NCBI GenBank assembly: GCA_019232625.1
Contig: JAFANP010000035.1
Coordinates: 232,967-296,966, forward strand
Reading direction: 5' to 3'
Length of the DNA stretch: 64,000 nucleotides
From: Alphaproteobacteria bacterium
GTDB lineage: Bacteria; Pseudomonadota; Alphaproteobacteria; Sphingomonadales; Sphingomonadaceae
Shown: positions 49,420-56,426 of the stretch, one piece after another
Layout of the letters: each line of letters starts with the position of its first letter
Position numbering within the stretch: position 1 is the stretch's first letter
Notes under the pieces: model-generated
Databases searched by the model: none
What the model saw: the letters and a program-made list of their open reading frames with translations, nothing else
Told to the model about the DNA's origin: nothing
Made by a program: the position numbers and the translations under genes

Positions 49420-49444
49420 GGAACAAAACGGGGTCGAAGTGGTT
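49420..49444 (+). promoter_or_regulatory. EcfG-type stress promoter (near-consensus)
   Basis: GGAAC at 49420-49424, 16 nt, then GGTT at 49441-49444: one mismatch to CGTT. The predicted start would be about 12 nt before the ATG at 49464, leaving room for the ribosome site GGAGAG. Confidence 0.5.
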
Positions 49445-49463
49445 CTCCATGATGGAGAGCGCC

Positions 49464-49628
49464 ATGAGCCAGCGCGAACTCAACCAGCCTCACGAGAAGC
49501 GGTACCAGCGCCGTAACGAGGATGGAACGTTCGGCGAGTCGGACGACCAGTCGAAGTCTCTATCGCAGGACGTGAAGCAGCACGCGAAGACCAAGAAGCC
49601 AAAGAACGAAGGGGACAAGGGAGATTAG
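49464..49628 (+). CDS. small hydrophilic stress-type protein
   Basis: A 54-residue, highly charged protein, MSQRELNQPHEKRYQRRNED then GTFGESDDQSKSLSQDVKQH and a Lys-rich end GDKGD. Similar small disordered proteins (core FGESDD, SLSQD, GDKGD) are widespread in sphingomonads as hypotheticals. The start at 49464 was chosen for GGAGAG upstream; the frame is open to 49308 but the added part is unlike the core. A near-consensus EcfG promoter precedes it. Confidence 0.65.
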   Translation: MSQRELNQPHEKRYQRRNEDGTFGESDDQSKSLSQDVKQHAKTKKPKNEGDKGD

Positions 49629-49640
49629 GCTTTGTAAGTC

Positions 49641-50861
49641 TTAGTCATCGGCGCTGACGACCTGGCCTACTGGGTCGTACTCAAGGCTTTTCTCAGCAAA
49701 GAAGGCTTCGTCGATCTCAAGGAGGTAGGCTGGCTTGCGCCTCAGGCCGACCTGATGGCGCTCGACGAGCTCGACCAAGCGGCTGCCGTCGATCAACGTG
49801 ATCGGGGCCGCTCCGGGATAAAGGGCAGCCTCCTCCACGCCCTTCGCAAACCTTCCGAGCGTGATCAGCGTACCGCGGATTGCTCCGTGGTAGGGTAGGG
49901 CGCCGCGCAGCTGATCGATGAGAGGCCGTCTGATTGTGAGCTCGCTTCGTTTGACCTGCACCACCTCCTTGATCTCGGTAATGCCGAACTGGAAATTAGC
50001 GACTACGTCGACGCCCTTGTCGCCGCTCTGCTTGGTGACCTGAACGTTCTCATAGTCCATCGCCTCGAGCAGCTCCTTGACAAAGTGCTCGAAGGCGTAG
50101 GGATCGAGGGCCATCAATCGCTTCACCAAAGCGATCCGAGCGACCTTGTTGTGGGTCGCGATCGCCGCTGCAGCATCTATTTCCGTCGACGTGGTCCCGA
50201 TTGCCGCCTGATGCGCCAGCGGCGCCTGTTCCCCGAGAGATTTGAGATAGGCACGGCCGGCTTCAGAGATCGCGTAGCGGTTGCCATCGCGCGTGACGAG
50301 GCCGCGCTCCACCATGTTGAGCAGTCGTCTGCGCAGCGTGTCCTTGATCATCGACGGACTGCTGATCTTCGAGACCTGCGCTAGATAGTTGCCCCAGTCG
50401 TCCAAGAGATCTCCGCGTCGTGCGGAGGCCTTTTCGGCCAGCAGCGCAAGGATTCGGGGCAGGCCTTCGCTACGGTCGAGCTCCCGGATGAGCTGAGGAT
50501 CGTCCGTCAGGAGCGCTTCGCTTCGCGGCGTACGGCGATAGGTTCCGTTCTCCTGGGCCAGAAGGTTCGCCGAGTTGATGAGCAAGTAGGCGCCATAGAC
50601 ATGGCGGGGATTCGTCCGTCGACCGCTTCCTTCCCACAGCTTGCGGGCGAGCCGCGCATGCTCGCCGGATAGGCGTTCGGGGATCCACACATCCGGCTCC
50701 GTCCAGTCGACCGGCGCCTGCGGCGTGCCGGTAAGCTCCATCAGTGCGTTGTGCAAATCAATGACGCGCTGCACGCTCTCACCATCCCATGCGGTGACGC
50801 AGGCTTTTAAGTCGCTGTGGAGTGGGAAGAGTGGGGTTCGAACGAGGTGGGGCGCGGTCAT
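49641..50861 (-). CDS. Mrr-like restriction endonuclease
   Basis: A 406-residue protein. The N-terminal 250 residues are helical and resemble a winged-helix or recognition part (LRRRLLNMVERGLVTRDGNR). The nuclease domain follows: FEHFVKELLEAMDYENVQVT, SGDKGVDVVANFQFG and EVVQVKR, giving the Mrr_cat pattern E-x(n)-GVDV-x(n)-QVK. In Mrr enzymes the Asp, Gln and Lys are catalytic. Such enzymes cut modified (methylated) DNA or act within defence systems. It is divergent from the fused restriction-modification gene at 51083; the 220-nt gap is shared. Confidence 0.82.
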   Translation of the reverse strand: MTAPHLVRTPLFPLHSDLKACVTAWDGESVQRVIDLHNALMELTGTPQAPVDWTEPDVWIPERLSGEHARLARKLWEGSGRRTNPRHVYGAYLLINSANLLAQENGTYRRTPRSEALLTDDPQLIRELDRSEGLPRILALLAEKASARRGDLLDDWGNYLAQVSKISSPSMIKDTLRRRLLNMVERGLVTRDGNRYAISEAGRAYLKSLGEQAPLAHQAAIGTTSTEIDAAAAIATHNKVARIALVKRLMALDPYAFEHFVKELLEAMDYENVQVTKQSGDKGVDVVANFQFGITEIKEVVQVKRSELTIRRPLIDQLRGALPYHGAIRGTLITLGRFAKGVEEAALYPGAAPITLIDGSRLVELVERHQVGLRRKPAYLLEIDEAFFAEKSLEYDPVGQVVSADD

Positions 50862-51082
50862 AGCATGAACTGTGCTGTCTGAATCAGGGGTACGTCAATC
50901 GACCACCACGCCTTCCTTCGCGGTTTCAGGCCGCTGGATGGCACAGTCTCCGCGCAGTCCAGCCCGTAACGGGACGTAATGGACGCTTTCCTACGTTTGT
51001 GCTGGCGTTCTCAGCATCACGCGTTAGGAAGCGATAAACGCAGTTTCCGAGTACGGTACTCGAGGATATTGAAAGGGCTTTG
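50862..51082. other. shared upstream region of the two restriction genes
   Basis: A 221-nt divergent region between the Mrr-like gene and the fused restriction-modification gene. It is less GC-rich than the chromosome around it. I see no clear operator palindrome. AAAGGG before the ATG at 51083 is a likely ribosome site. Confidence 0.4.
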
Positions 51083-53833
51083 ATGTCGGGGCCAGTCCCA
51101 CAGTTCATCTCTGGAGAGGAGGTGCTCCTCTCCCCTACGGTCCAGGAGGCGATCCGTCGTGGCGTTGTGGAAGTTCGGGGTGGCCGAGTAACGTACTCCC
51201 TTGCAGCGAAACGAAGTTATGACTGGAGTAATCCGGAGGAGTGGGTTCGGTGCCACTGCATCGCCTTCCTCATTTTGGAGAAGGATTACCCGTCTCACCG
51301 GATCAAGACTGAGGTGACGGTGCCGCGCCGCACGCCGAGTGATAGCGCAGACATCGTCGTTTATGCGGACGACCGCTGCCGTGACCCCTACCTGGTCGTG
51401 GAAAACAAACGAGCGGGGGTTACTAGAACCGAGAGACGACAAGGGATCGAGCAGCTTTTTGGAAATGCTAATTCCTTGCGAGTTCCATGGGGGCTGTATG
51501 ACGCGGGTGACGTGTCATTCCTGTTCGACGTTGGGAACTTCCCTTCGGAGGAGCGCGAGGATAACCAGCGTGGCGATCGGCTCAACTTAGCTGCACAATA
51601 CGGTCAGCAGCCTTGGTTCGCACTGGTCGTCGGTGAGACGAACGACATCGCGCCGGCACCAAAGACCCAGATCGAACGCAAAATACGATTTGCCCATTCG
51701 TTAATTTGGGCGGGAGGCAGGCGCGATCCATTACGAGCATTTGACGAATGGAGTAAACTACTCTTCGCGAAAGTGCATGACGAAAGGTGGTCAGAGAACG
51801 GCCATCCGCGCAAATTTCAGGTGGGTACAAATGAAAGCAGTGCCGCCGTTGCCAACCGTATTCACCGATTGTTTGAGGCAGCGATAGCGCGTGATCCGGA
51901 AATATTCGACCCATCGTTGACTATCGATCTTCCCGACAGAAAAATAGTCGAGGTTGTTCGCGCTCTGCAAAACATTTCATTTGTTGATACCGATGTCGAT
52001 AATATCGGCGCAGCATTTGAGGACTTTTTTGGATCAGTGTTTCGGGGCGAGCTTGGGCAGTATTTTACGATGCGTCAAATTGCTCGATTCGCGGTCGCAG
52101 CCTTGGGGGTAAACGAAAACGATTTCGTGCTCGACCCTACGGCGGGCAGCGGAGGATTCCTGCTCGAGGTGCTGCTGCAGGTCTGGCATTCCATCGATGA
52201 CAGATTTCCCGTCTCCCGACGCGAGAGACTGAAAAACGATTTTGCACTTAATCACGTTCATGGCGTCGAGCTTCACGACGTACTGTCCCGAATCTGCAAG
52301 ATTAACCTCCTGTTACATCACGATGGTCATACAAACATTGAAGGCGATAGAAGCTGCCTGGACAATACATTCTTGCACGAGCGCTTGATGCTTGCTGTAG
52401 CAGGCGACGACGATCGACGGCGCAATGCGCTATTCACTAAAATAGTGGGTAATCCGCCTTTTGGTGACGAGGTGTCTGAGGGCGATGAAGACCTTCTAGG
52501 TACGAATCATTTGGAAACATTTCAGCTCGCCTTCGGAAGAGACTCAGTAGACTCAGAGCACGTTATTGTTGAGAGGTGTATCCAACTACTTGCTCCTGGT
52601 GGGAGTTTAGCTCTAGTTCTGCCAGACGGATTGTTTAATAATCAAGGCGAGATGTCGAACTGCCCGAATGTGAGGCGGTTGCTTATCTCACAGGGGGTAA
52701 TCAATGCTATAGTCTCTCTTCCCGACTATGCATTCCGTCGTTCAGGAGCTCAAAACAAGACTTCTATCCTTTTTTTCAGGAAATTCACGGAACAGGAAGC
52801 GGCAAGATTTGATCATGCTAGAAATCTATACCTTGAGAATGAACCAGACGATCGAGACGGTGCCATCGGCGCAGGACTGCAGGCGCTAGACTACAGAGTC
52901 TTTTTGGCAGAGTCTTTTCATGTTGGTTACACGACTACGGGTGTTTCATCGGATCGTAATGATTTGTATCGTGGAACCGCTGGAGGATTGCTGGAGGCTG
53001 ACCAGAGTGGGACTATCTTGGGGGAGTACCGGTCATTTCAAGCTAATCCGGGAGCCTACGTCGGCTCGACGAGCCCCGACTGCATGGGAATTAGGGCTGT
53101 GCACATGTGGGCGGCGCATCCAAGCCATCGGTTAGATCCAAAGTACTTTCTGTTCAAACGCGAGGAGCGCAGTGTGACACCTTCGGGCTGGCTCAGAGTA
53201 CCTCTTCGGCAGGTGATGCGCCGACGTGAGATCGAGGTGAGGCCGCAGGAGCAGCCAGAAGAGGCCGTATCCGTAATGACGATATCTCAGTCGGGCGAGA
53301 TTCGACCTCGAGAGGCCGGGAAAGGGCGCAACCCGCCGGAGTGGCTTGGAATGTACTTCGGGGAGGGATCGTCGACATGGTTCGCCGCGACCGAAGGCGA
53401 TGTGGTATTTTCCTCAATCGACCTTTGGAAAGGTTGCATTTCGGTAGTCCCAGCCCGGTTCAACGGAGCACTGGTGACCAAAGAGTTTCCCATTTACCAA
53501 GTCATTGACGACAGGATCGATCCTGGATTCTTGTGGTGCCTACTCCGAAGCCGTTATTACCAGAGAGCGTTTCGAGCTATCACGACGGGGCACAGCAATC
53601 GGCGGCGCACACAACGTGAAGACTTTGAGGGGCTTGAGATCGTGTTCCCGGAAGATATTGAGGTTCAGCGAAGGCTCGTCAGTGAAATCTTTGATGCGCG
53701 TGAAGGGCAGCAGACTGCGGCAGAAACACTCAAGAGCGCGATGATGTCCTTCAGCGATATTATCGATGGTCGATTTGGAGAGGAGCTTCCCGATTCAATA
53801 GCGGAAGACGAAACAGATGATGGCAAGCCCTAG
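51083..53833 (+). CDS. single-polypeptide restriction-modification enzyme (PD-(D/E)XK nuclease, N6-adenine methyltransferase and one TRD)
   Basis: A 916-residue fused enzyme. Residues 1-200 carry an HsdR-N-like PD-(D/E)XK nuclease: SADIVVYADD (Asp near 90) and YLVVENKRAG (Glu 107, Lys 109). Residues 300-600 are an HsdM-like methyltransferase with FVLDPTAGSGGFLLEV (motif I, near residue 350), GVELHD and the catalytic VGNPPFGDEV (motif IV, near 458). From about 700 to the end is one HsdS-like target-recognition domain (RVPLRQVMRRREIEVRPQEQ to VQRRLVSEIFDAREGQQTA) with a final coiled helix. No helicase motor is present. The layout fits a type IIG/IIL-like or type I half-module enzyme. Composition is distinctly less GC-rich than neighbours, suggesting transfer. 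Confidence 0.85.
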   Translation: MSGPVPQFISGEEVLLSPTVQEAIRRGVVEVRGGRVTYSLAAKRSYDWSNPEEWVRCHCIAFLILEKDYPSHRIKTEVTVPRRTPSDSADIVVYADDRCRDPYLVVENKRAGVTRTERRQGIEQLFGNANSLRVPWGLYDAGDVSFLFDVGNFPSEEREDNQRGDRLNLAAQYGQQPWFALVVGETNDIAPAPKTQIERKIRFAHSLIWAGGRRDPLRAFDEWSKLLFAKVHDERWSENGHPRKFQVGTNESSAAVANRIHRLFEAAIARDPEIFDPSLTIDLPDRKIVEVVRALQNISFVDTDVDNIGAAFEDFFGSVFRGELGQYFTMRQIARFAVAALGVNENDFVLDPTAGSGGFLLEVLLQVWHSIDDRFPVSRRERLKNDFALNHVHGVELHDVLSRICKINLLLHHDGHTNIEGDRSCLDNTFLHERLMLAVAGDDDRRRNALFTKIVGNPPFGDEVSEGDEDLLGTNHLETFQLAFGRDSVDSEHVIVERCIQLLAPGGSLALVLPDGLFNNQGEMSNCPNVRRLLISQGVINAIVSLPDYAFRRSGAQNKTSILFFRKFTEQEAARFDHARNLYLENEPDDRDGAIGAGLQALDYRVFLAESFHVGYTTTGVSSDRNDLYRGTAGGLLEADQSGTILGEYRSFQANPGAYVGSTSPDCMGIRAVHMWAAHPSHRLDPKYFLFKREERSVTPSGWLRVPLRQVMRRREIEVRPQEQPEEAVSVMTISQSGEIRPREAGKGRNPPEWLGMYFGEGSSTWFAATEGDVVFSSIDLWKGCISVVPARFNGALVTKEFPIYQVIDDRIDPGFLWCLLRSRYYQRAFRAITTGHSNRRRTQREDFEGLEIVFPEDIEVQRRLVSEIFDAREGQQTAAETLKSAMMSFSDIIDGRFGEELPDSIAEDETDDGKP

Positions 53834-53855
53834 CCGATACCGCACAGCGCCACCC

Positions 53856-54065
53856 TCAATCCTCCCCCACCAGCTCCACCGGCCTCACCCCCAGCGCCGT
53901 CGCCAGCTCATAGAGGGTCACCACCGTCGGGTTGCGCTTTCCGCGTTCGAGGTCGCTTATATATTGCTGGCTTATGCCGGCGCGCTCGGCGAGTTGCTCC
54001 TGGGTGAGGTCCGCCGCCTTGCGGAGGCGCGCGGCGTTGCGGCCGACTAGCTTGCGCATATCCAT
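53856..54065 (-). CDS. XRE-family helix-turn-helix regulator
   Basis: A 69-residue single-domain DNA-binding protein. The Cro/C1-type helix-turn-helix is complete: AARLRKAADLTQEQLAERAG then ISQQYISDLERGKRNPTVVT. Such small regulators often control restriction-modification genes (C proteins). It lies just after the fused restriction gene, convergent with it, and 23 nt separate the stops. The start could be ATG 54065 or the next Met two codons on. Confidence 0.88.
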   Translation of the reverse strand: MDMRKLVGRNAARLRKAADLTQEQLAERAGISQQYISDLERGKRNPTVVTLYELATALGVRPVELVGED

Positions 54066-54152
54066 GCACAGGGTCTTGACCTGCCGGGGCGTCGGAGTTT
54101 ATCAACTATAATATGTGGAAACGCGGCGCGGTTTGCCTCTTTCGGGGAATGG

Positions 54153-54389
54153 CTATTCCAGCCGCCCGAGCAGGTCCGCCGGCGCGACGCCGATCGCGCG
54201 GCAGACCAGGATGAGGTCGGGGAGGTCGAGGCGGCGCTGGCCGCGCTCGTAGTTGGAGACGAAGCTCTGGGAGCGGCCGACGGCCTTGCCGAGGGCGGTC
54301 TGATTGAGGCCGGCGGCTTCGCGGGCGTCGATGAGGAGGCGGCACAGGCTGCGCGCCAGCCGCTCGCGTTCGTCGTTGGGGCCCGCCAT
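54153..54389 (-). CDS. second XRE-family helix-turn-helix regulator
   Basis: A 78-residue protein with the helix-turn-helix LIDAREAAGLNQTALGKAVG then RSQSFVSNYERGQRRLDLPD. It is upstream of the first XRE gene on the same strand, 87 nt away, and is only distantly similar to it. The divergent region up to 54468 holds an inverted repeat, CTTGGCATA and TATGCCAAG, that could be its operator. Confidence 0.87.
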   Translation of the reverse strand: MAGPNDERERLARSLCRLLIDAREAAGLNQTALGKAVGRSQSFVSNYERGQRRLDLPDLILVCRAIGVAPADLLGRLE

Positions 54390-54425
54390 GGCCGAAGGCG
54401 TAGGGGCCGGGATTTTCTATGCAAA

Positions 54426-54476
54426 CTTGGCATAGTCCCGGTTGCGGCGGTTCGGCGCTTAGCATAATATGCCAAG
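54426..54476. promoter_or_regulatory. inverted CTTGGCATA/TATGCCAAG pair between divergent genes
   Basis: CTTGGCATA at 54426-54434 and its exact reverse complement TATGCCAAG at 54468-54476 are 33 nt apart, in the divergent promoter region of the XRE gene and the gene at 54469. The right half covers the predicted start codon, so bound regulator could block translation start or transcription. Confidence 0.5.
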
Positions 54477-54816
54477 ACCGAATAATCGTTTTTCGACGGG
54501 CAGGGGTGTGGGAGAGGAACCGGACGTCGATCGTCTCCGCGACGCCGCCGCCCGGCTCACGGCGGAGCTGGACGAGGCGCGGCTTCACCAGGCGGCGGCC
54601 TATGTCGCGATGGCGGTCGACGCGATGGAGCGGGCGCCGGAGCTTGCGACCAACGACAACGCGCCGCGCAGCGACGTCGAGTGCGACTTCGAGCTGGACG
54701 AGCATGGGCGGGTGTGGATCGTCCTCGAGGGCGATTGCCACATGATCGGCCGCAAGGAGGCGGTGCGGAAGAGCATGTGGCGGTTCCTGAGGGTATTGCT
54801 GCCCGCCTTGCGATAG
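54469..54816 (+). CDS. hypothetical protein
   Basis: A 115-residue protein I do not recognise. The middle (RLTAELDEARLHQAAAYVAM) is helical, then a low-charge linker APELATNDNAPRSD, then a strand region CDFELDEHGRVWIVLEGD and a C-terminal basic helix with RFLRVLLPALR. The DNA for that last part is nearly duplicated 252 nt further on (55027-55078). The start at 54469 lies within a palindrome half-site. An operon with an XRE regulator and defence genes would suit a defence-associated role, but nothing shows it. Confidence 0.55.
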   Translation: MPRPNNRFSTGRGVGEEPDVDRLRDAAARLTAELDEARLHQAAAYVAMAVDAMERAPELATNDNAPRSDVECDFELDEHGRVWIVLEGDCHMIGRKEAVRKSMWRFLRVLLPALR

Positions 54817-55320
54817 GGTGTGTGGAGATTCTGCCCTCGGCGCCCTCTCCCGTGGGGGGAGGGCCGGGGGTGGAGCGAAGACTCCGCGATTGTCCTTCCG
54901 GGGCCGGGCCCCCTCTCCCTACCCTCTCCCCGCCGGGGAGAGGGGTTTTTGGCGGTCGCGTCCGGGATTGTCGGTGCGGCCGGCCCCGGGCAGGGCTGGA
55001 CGTCGGGGGGCGTCGGCCACCTGACCATGGGGCGGTTCCTGAGGGTGCTGCTGCCCGCCTTGCGATAGGCCGTGTGGATTAATCCGCAGGCCGGTCCCTC
55101 CTGATTCCTCCCACGGATTCCCGGGGGAGGGGGACCGCGCGAAGCGCGGTGGAGGGGTTTCCCGGACCCGGTAGGGCCCCTCCACCATGCTTTGCATGGT
55201 CCCCCTCCCCTGCAAATGCAGGGGAGGAGTTTGAACGGCTCGGCGGGGCCGTCGGGGGCGGCTTGCATTGTAGGAGATCGTTTGCGAACATAGGCGGAAC
55301 AAAGCTTCGGAGTCGCCGCC
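54817..55320. repeat. repeat-rich spacer with a duplicated gene tail
   Basis: A gene-free stretch of about 500 nt. 54836-54946 carries the CTCTCCC/GGGAGAGG repeat seen in the rpoB-rpoC gap. 55027-55078 is a near copy (47 of 52 bases) of 54775-54826, the end of the preceding gene, with its stop. 55128-55225 is another sphingomonad-type palindrome: CCGCGCGAAGCGCGGTGG with CCACCATGCTTTGCATGG arms and GGGGAGG ends. Confidence 0.6.
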
Positions 55321-56373
55321 ATGCCGCGTCCCTTCAATGCCCGCCAGCGCCTCGAGAACGAGGCGTTCCTCGTCGCGCTCGGGCGGAGCGGGAACGCGCG
55401 GATGTCGGCGCGGGAGGCGGGGGTCGCCTATTCGACGATGCAGACGCGGAGGAACGGGCATCCCGATTTCGCGAGCCGGTGGGACATCGCGCTGGTCGGA
55501 GCGCATGCGCGCTTCCATGCGCGCGGCGGCCGTCCGGATCCGGCTCGGGACGCGCGGGCGGCCGGCGGCTCGAGGCGGCGGGGCGCGGCGCCGGCGGCGC
55601 TTCGAACGGAGGGCGGGGAGCTGGTGGTGGTGCGCACGCGCTCGGGCAGGCTTCAGGTGCGGCCGGCGCATCGCGGCAAGCTCACGCCGGCGGCCGAGCA
55701 GCTCTTCCTCCAGGCGCTTGCGGCGACCGCCAACGTCCGGCTGTCGGCGGCGGCGGTGGGCGCCTCGGCCGGCGCCTTCTACCGGCGGGTCCGGCAGAAG
55801 CCGGCCTTCGCGCGGGAGCGGCGGCTCGCGCTCGAGATGGGCTACGACCGGCTGGAGACGGCGGCGATCGCGGCGGCGACTCCGGACAGCCACGCCGACG
55901 ACGCCTGGCGGCTCAACGCCGCGGCGCCGATCCCGCCGATGACCACGAGCCAGGCGATCCAGCTCCTCTACCTCCACCAGAAGGGCGTTCGGCTTGGGTG
56001 GGAGCAGCCGCACCGGCGGCGGCGGCGGGGCGAGAGCGAGGAGACCTATCGCGCCCGGCTCCAGGCCATGACCGCGGTCGAGGAGGCGCGCGAGCGGGAG
56101 GATTCGGCGGTGCGCCGCGCCGTCGAGCGGGGGTGGGACTCGCCGCCGCCGCCGCTCCCCGCGCTGCCCGCGCTCGACCAGGTGACGGGGTGGAGCGGCG
56201 CCTCGGGCCGGCCGCCGCGCCACCCCCAGGTCGCGCTGTTCGGCGGGTGGCGGATCGCCGACATGGAGGCGTCCCGCGGCGAGGGCGGGGGCGGGGGCAG
56301 GCCGGGGGAGGCGACGGCGCCGGGGCGCCGCCTCCCTTGCAAATCCACCGGATCTGCATGGAAAAGAGGATGA
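55321..56373 (+). CDS. tandem helix-turn-helix protein, terminase-small-subunit-like
   Basis: A 350-residue basic protein. Two similar DNA-binding-like units occur: residues 10-60 (FLVALGRSGNARMSAREAGV then AYSTMQTRRNGHPDF) and about 125-180 (FLQALAATANVRLSAAAVGA then SAGAFYRRVRQKPAFARERR). Each looks like the helix-turn-helix of phage terminase small subunits. A Pro/Arg-rich C-terminus follows. Homologues in sphingomonads are annotated hypothetical. No phage structural gene is nearby, so a domesticated regulator or DNA-binding protein is possible. The ATG at 55321 is the natural start. Confidence 0.6.
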   Translation: MPRPFNARQRLENEAFLVALGRSGNARMSAREAGVAYSTMQTRRNGHPDFASRWDIALVGAHARFHARGGRPDPARDARAAGGSRRRGAAPAALRTEGGELVVVRTRSGRLQVRPAHRGKLTPAAEQLFLQALAATANVRLSAAAVGASAGAFYRRVRQKPAFARERRLALEMGYDRLETAAIAAATPDSHADDAWRLNAAAPIPPMTTSQAIQLLYLHQKGVRLGWEQPHRRRRRGESEETYRARLQAMTAVEEAREREDSAVRRAVERGWDSPPPPLPALPALDQVTGWSGASGRPPRHPQVALFGGWRIADMEASRGEGGGGGRPGEATAPGRRLPCKSTGSAWKRG

Positions 56374-56426
56374 TTTCGGGGCGTGCCGGCTGTAGCAAGG
56401 GAGCAGATCACAGGCGGGGGCGGGTC

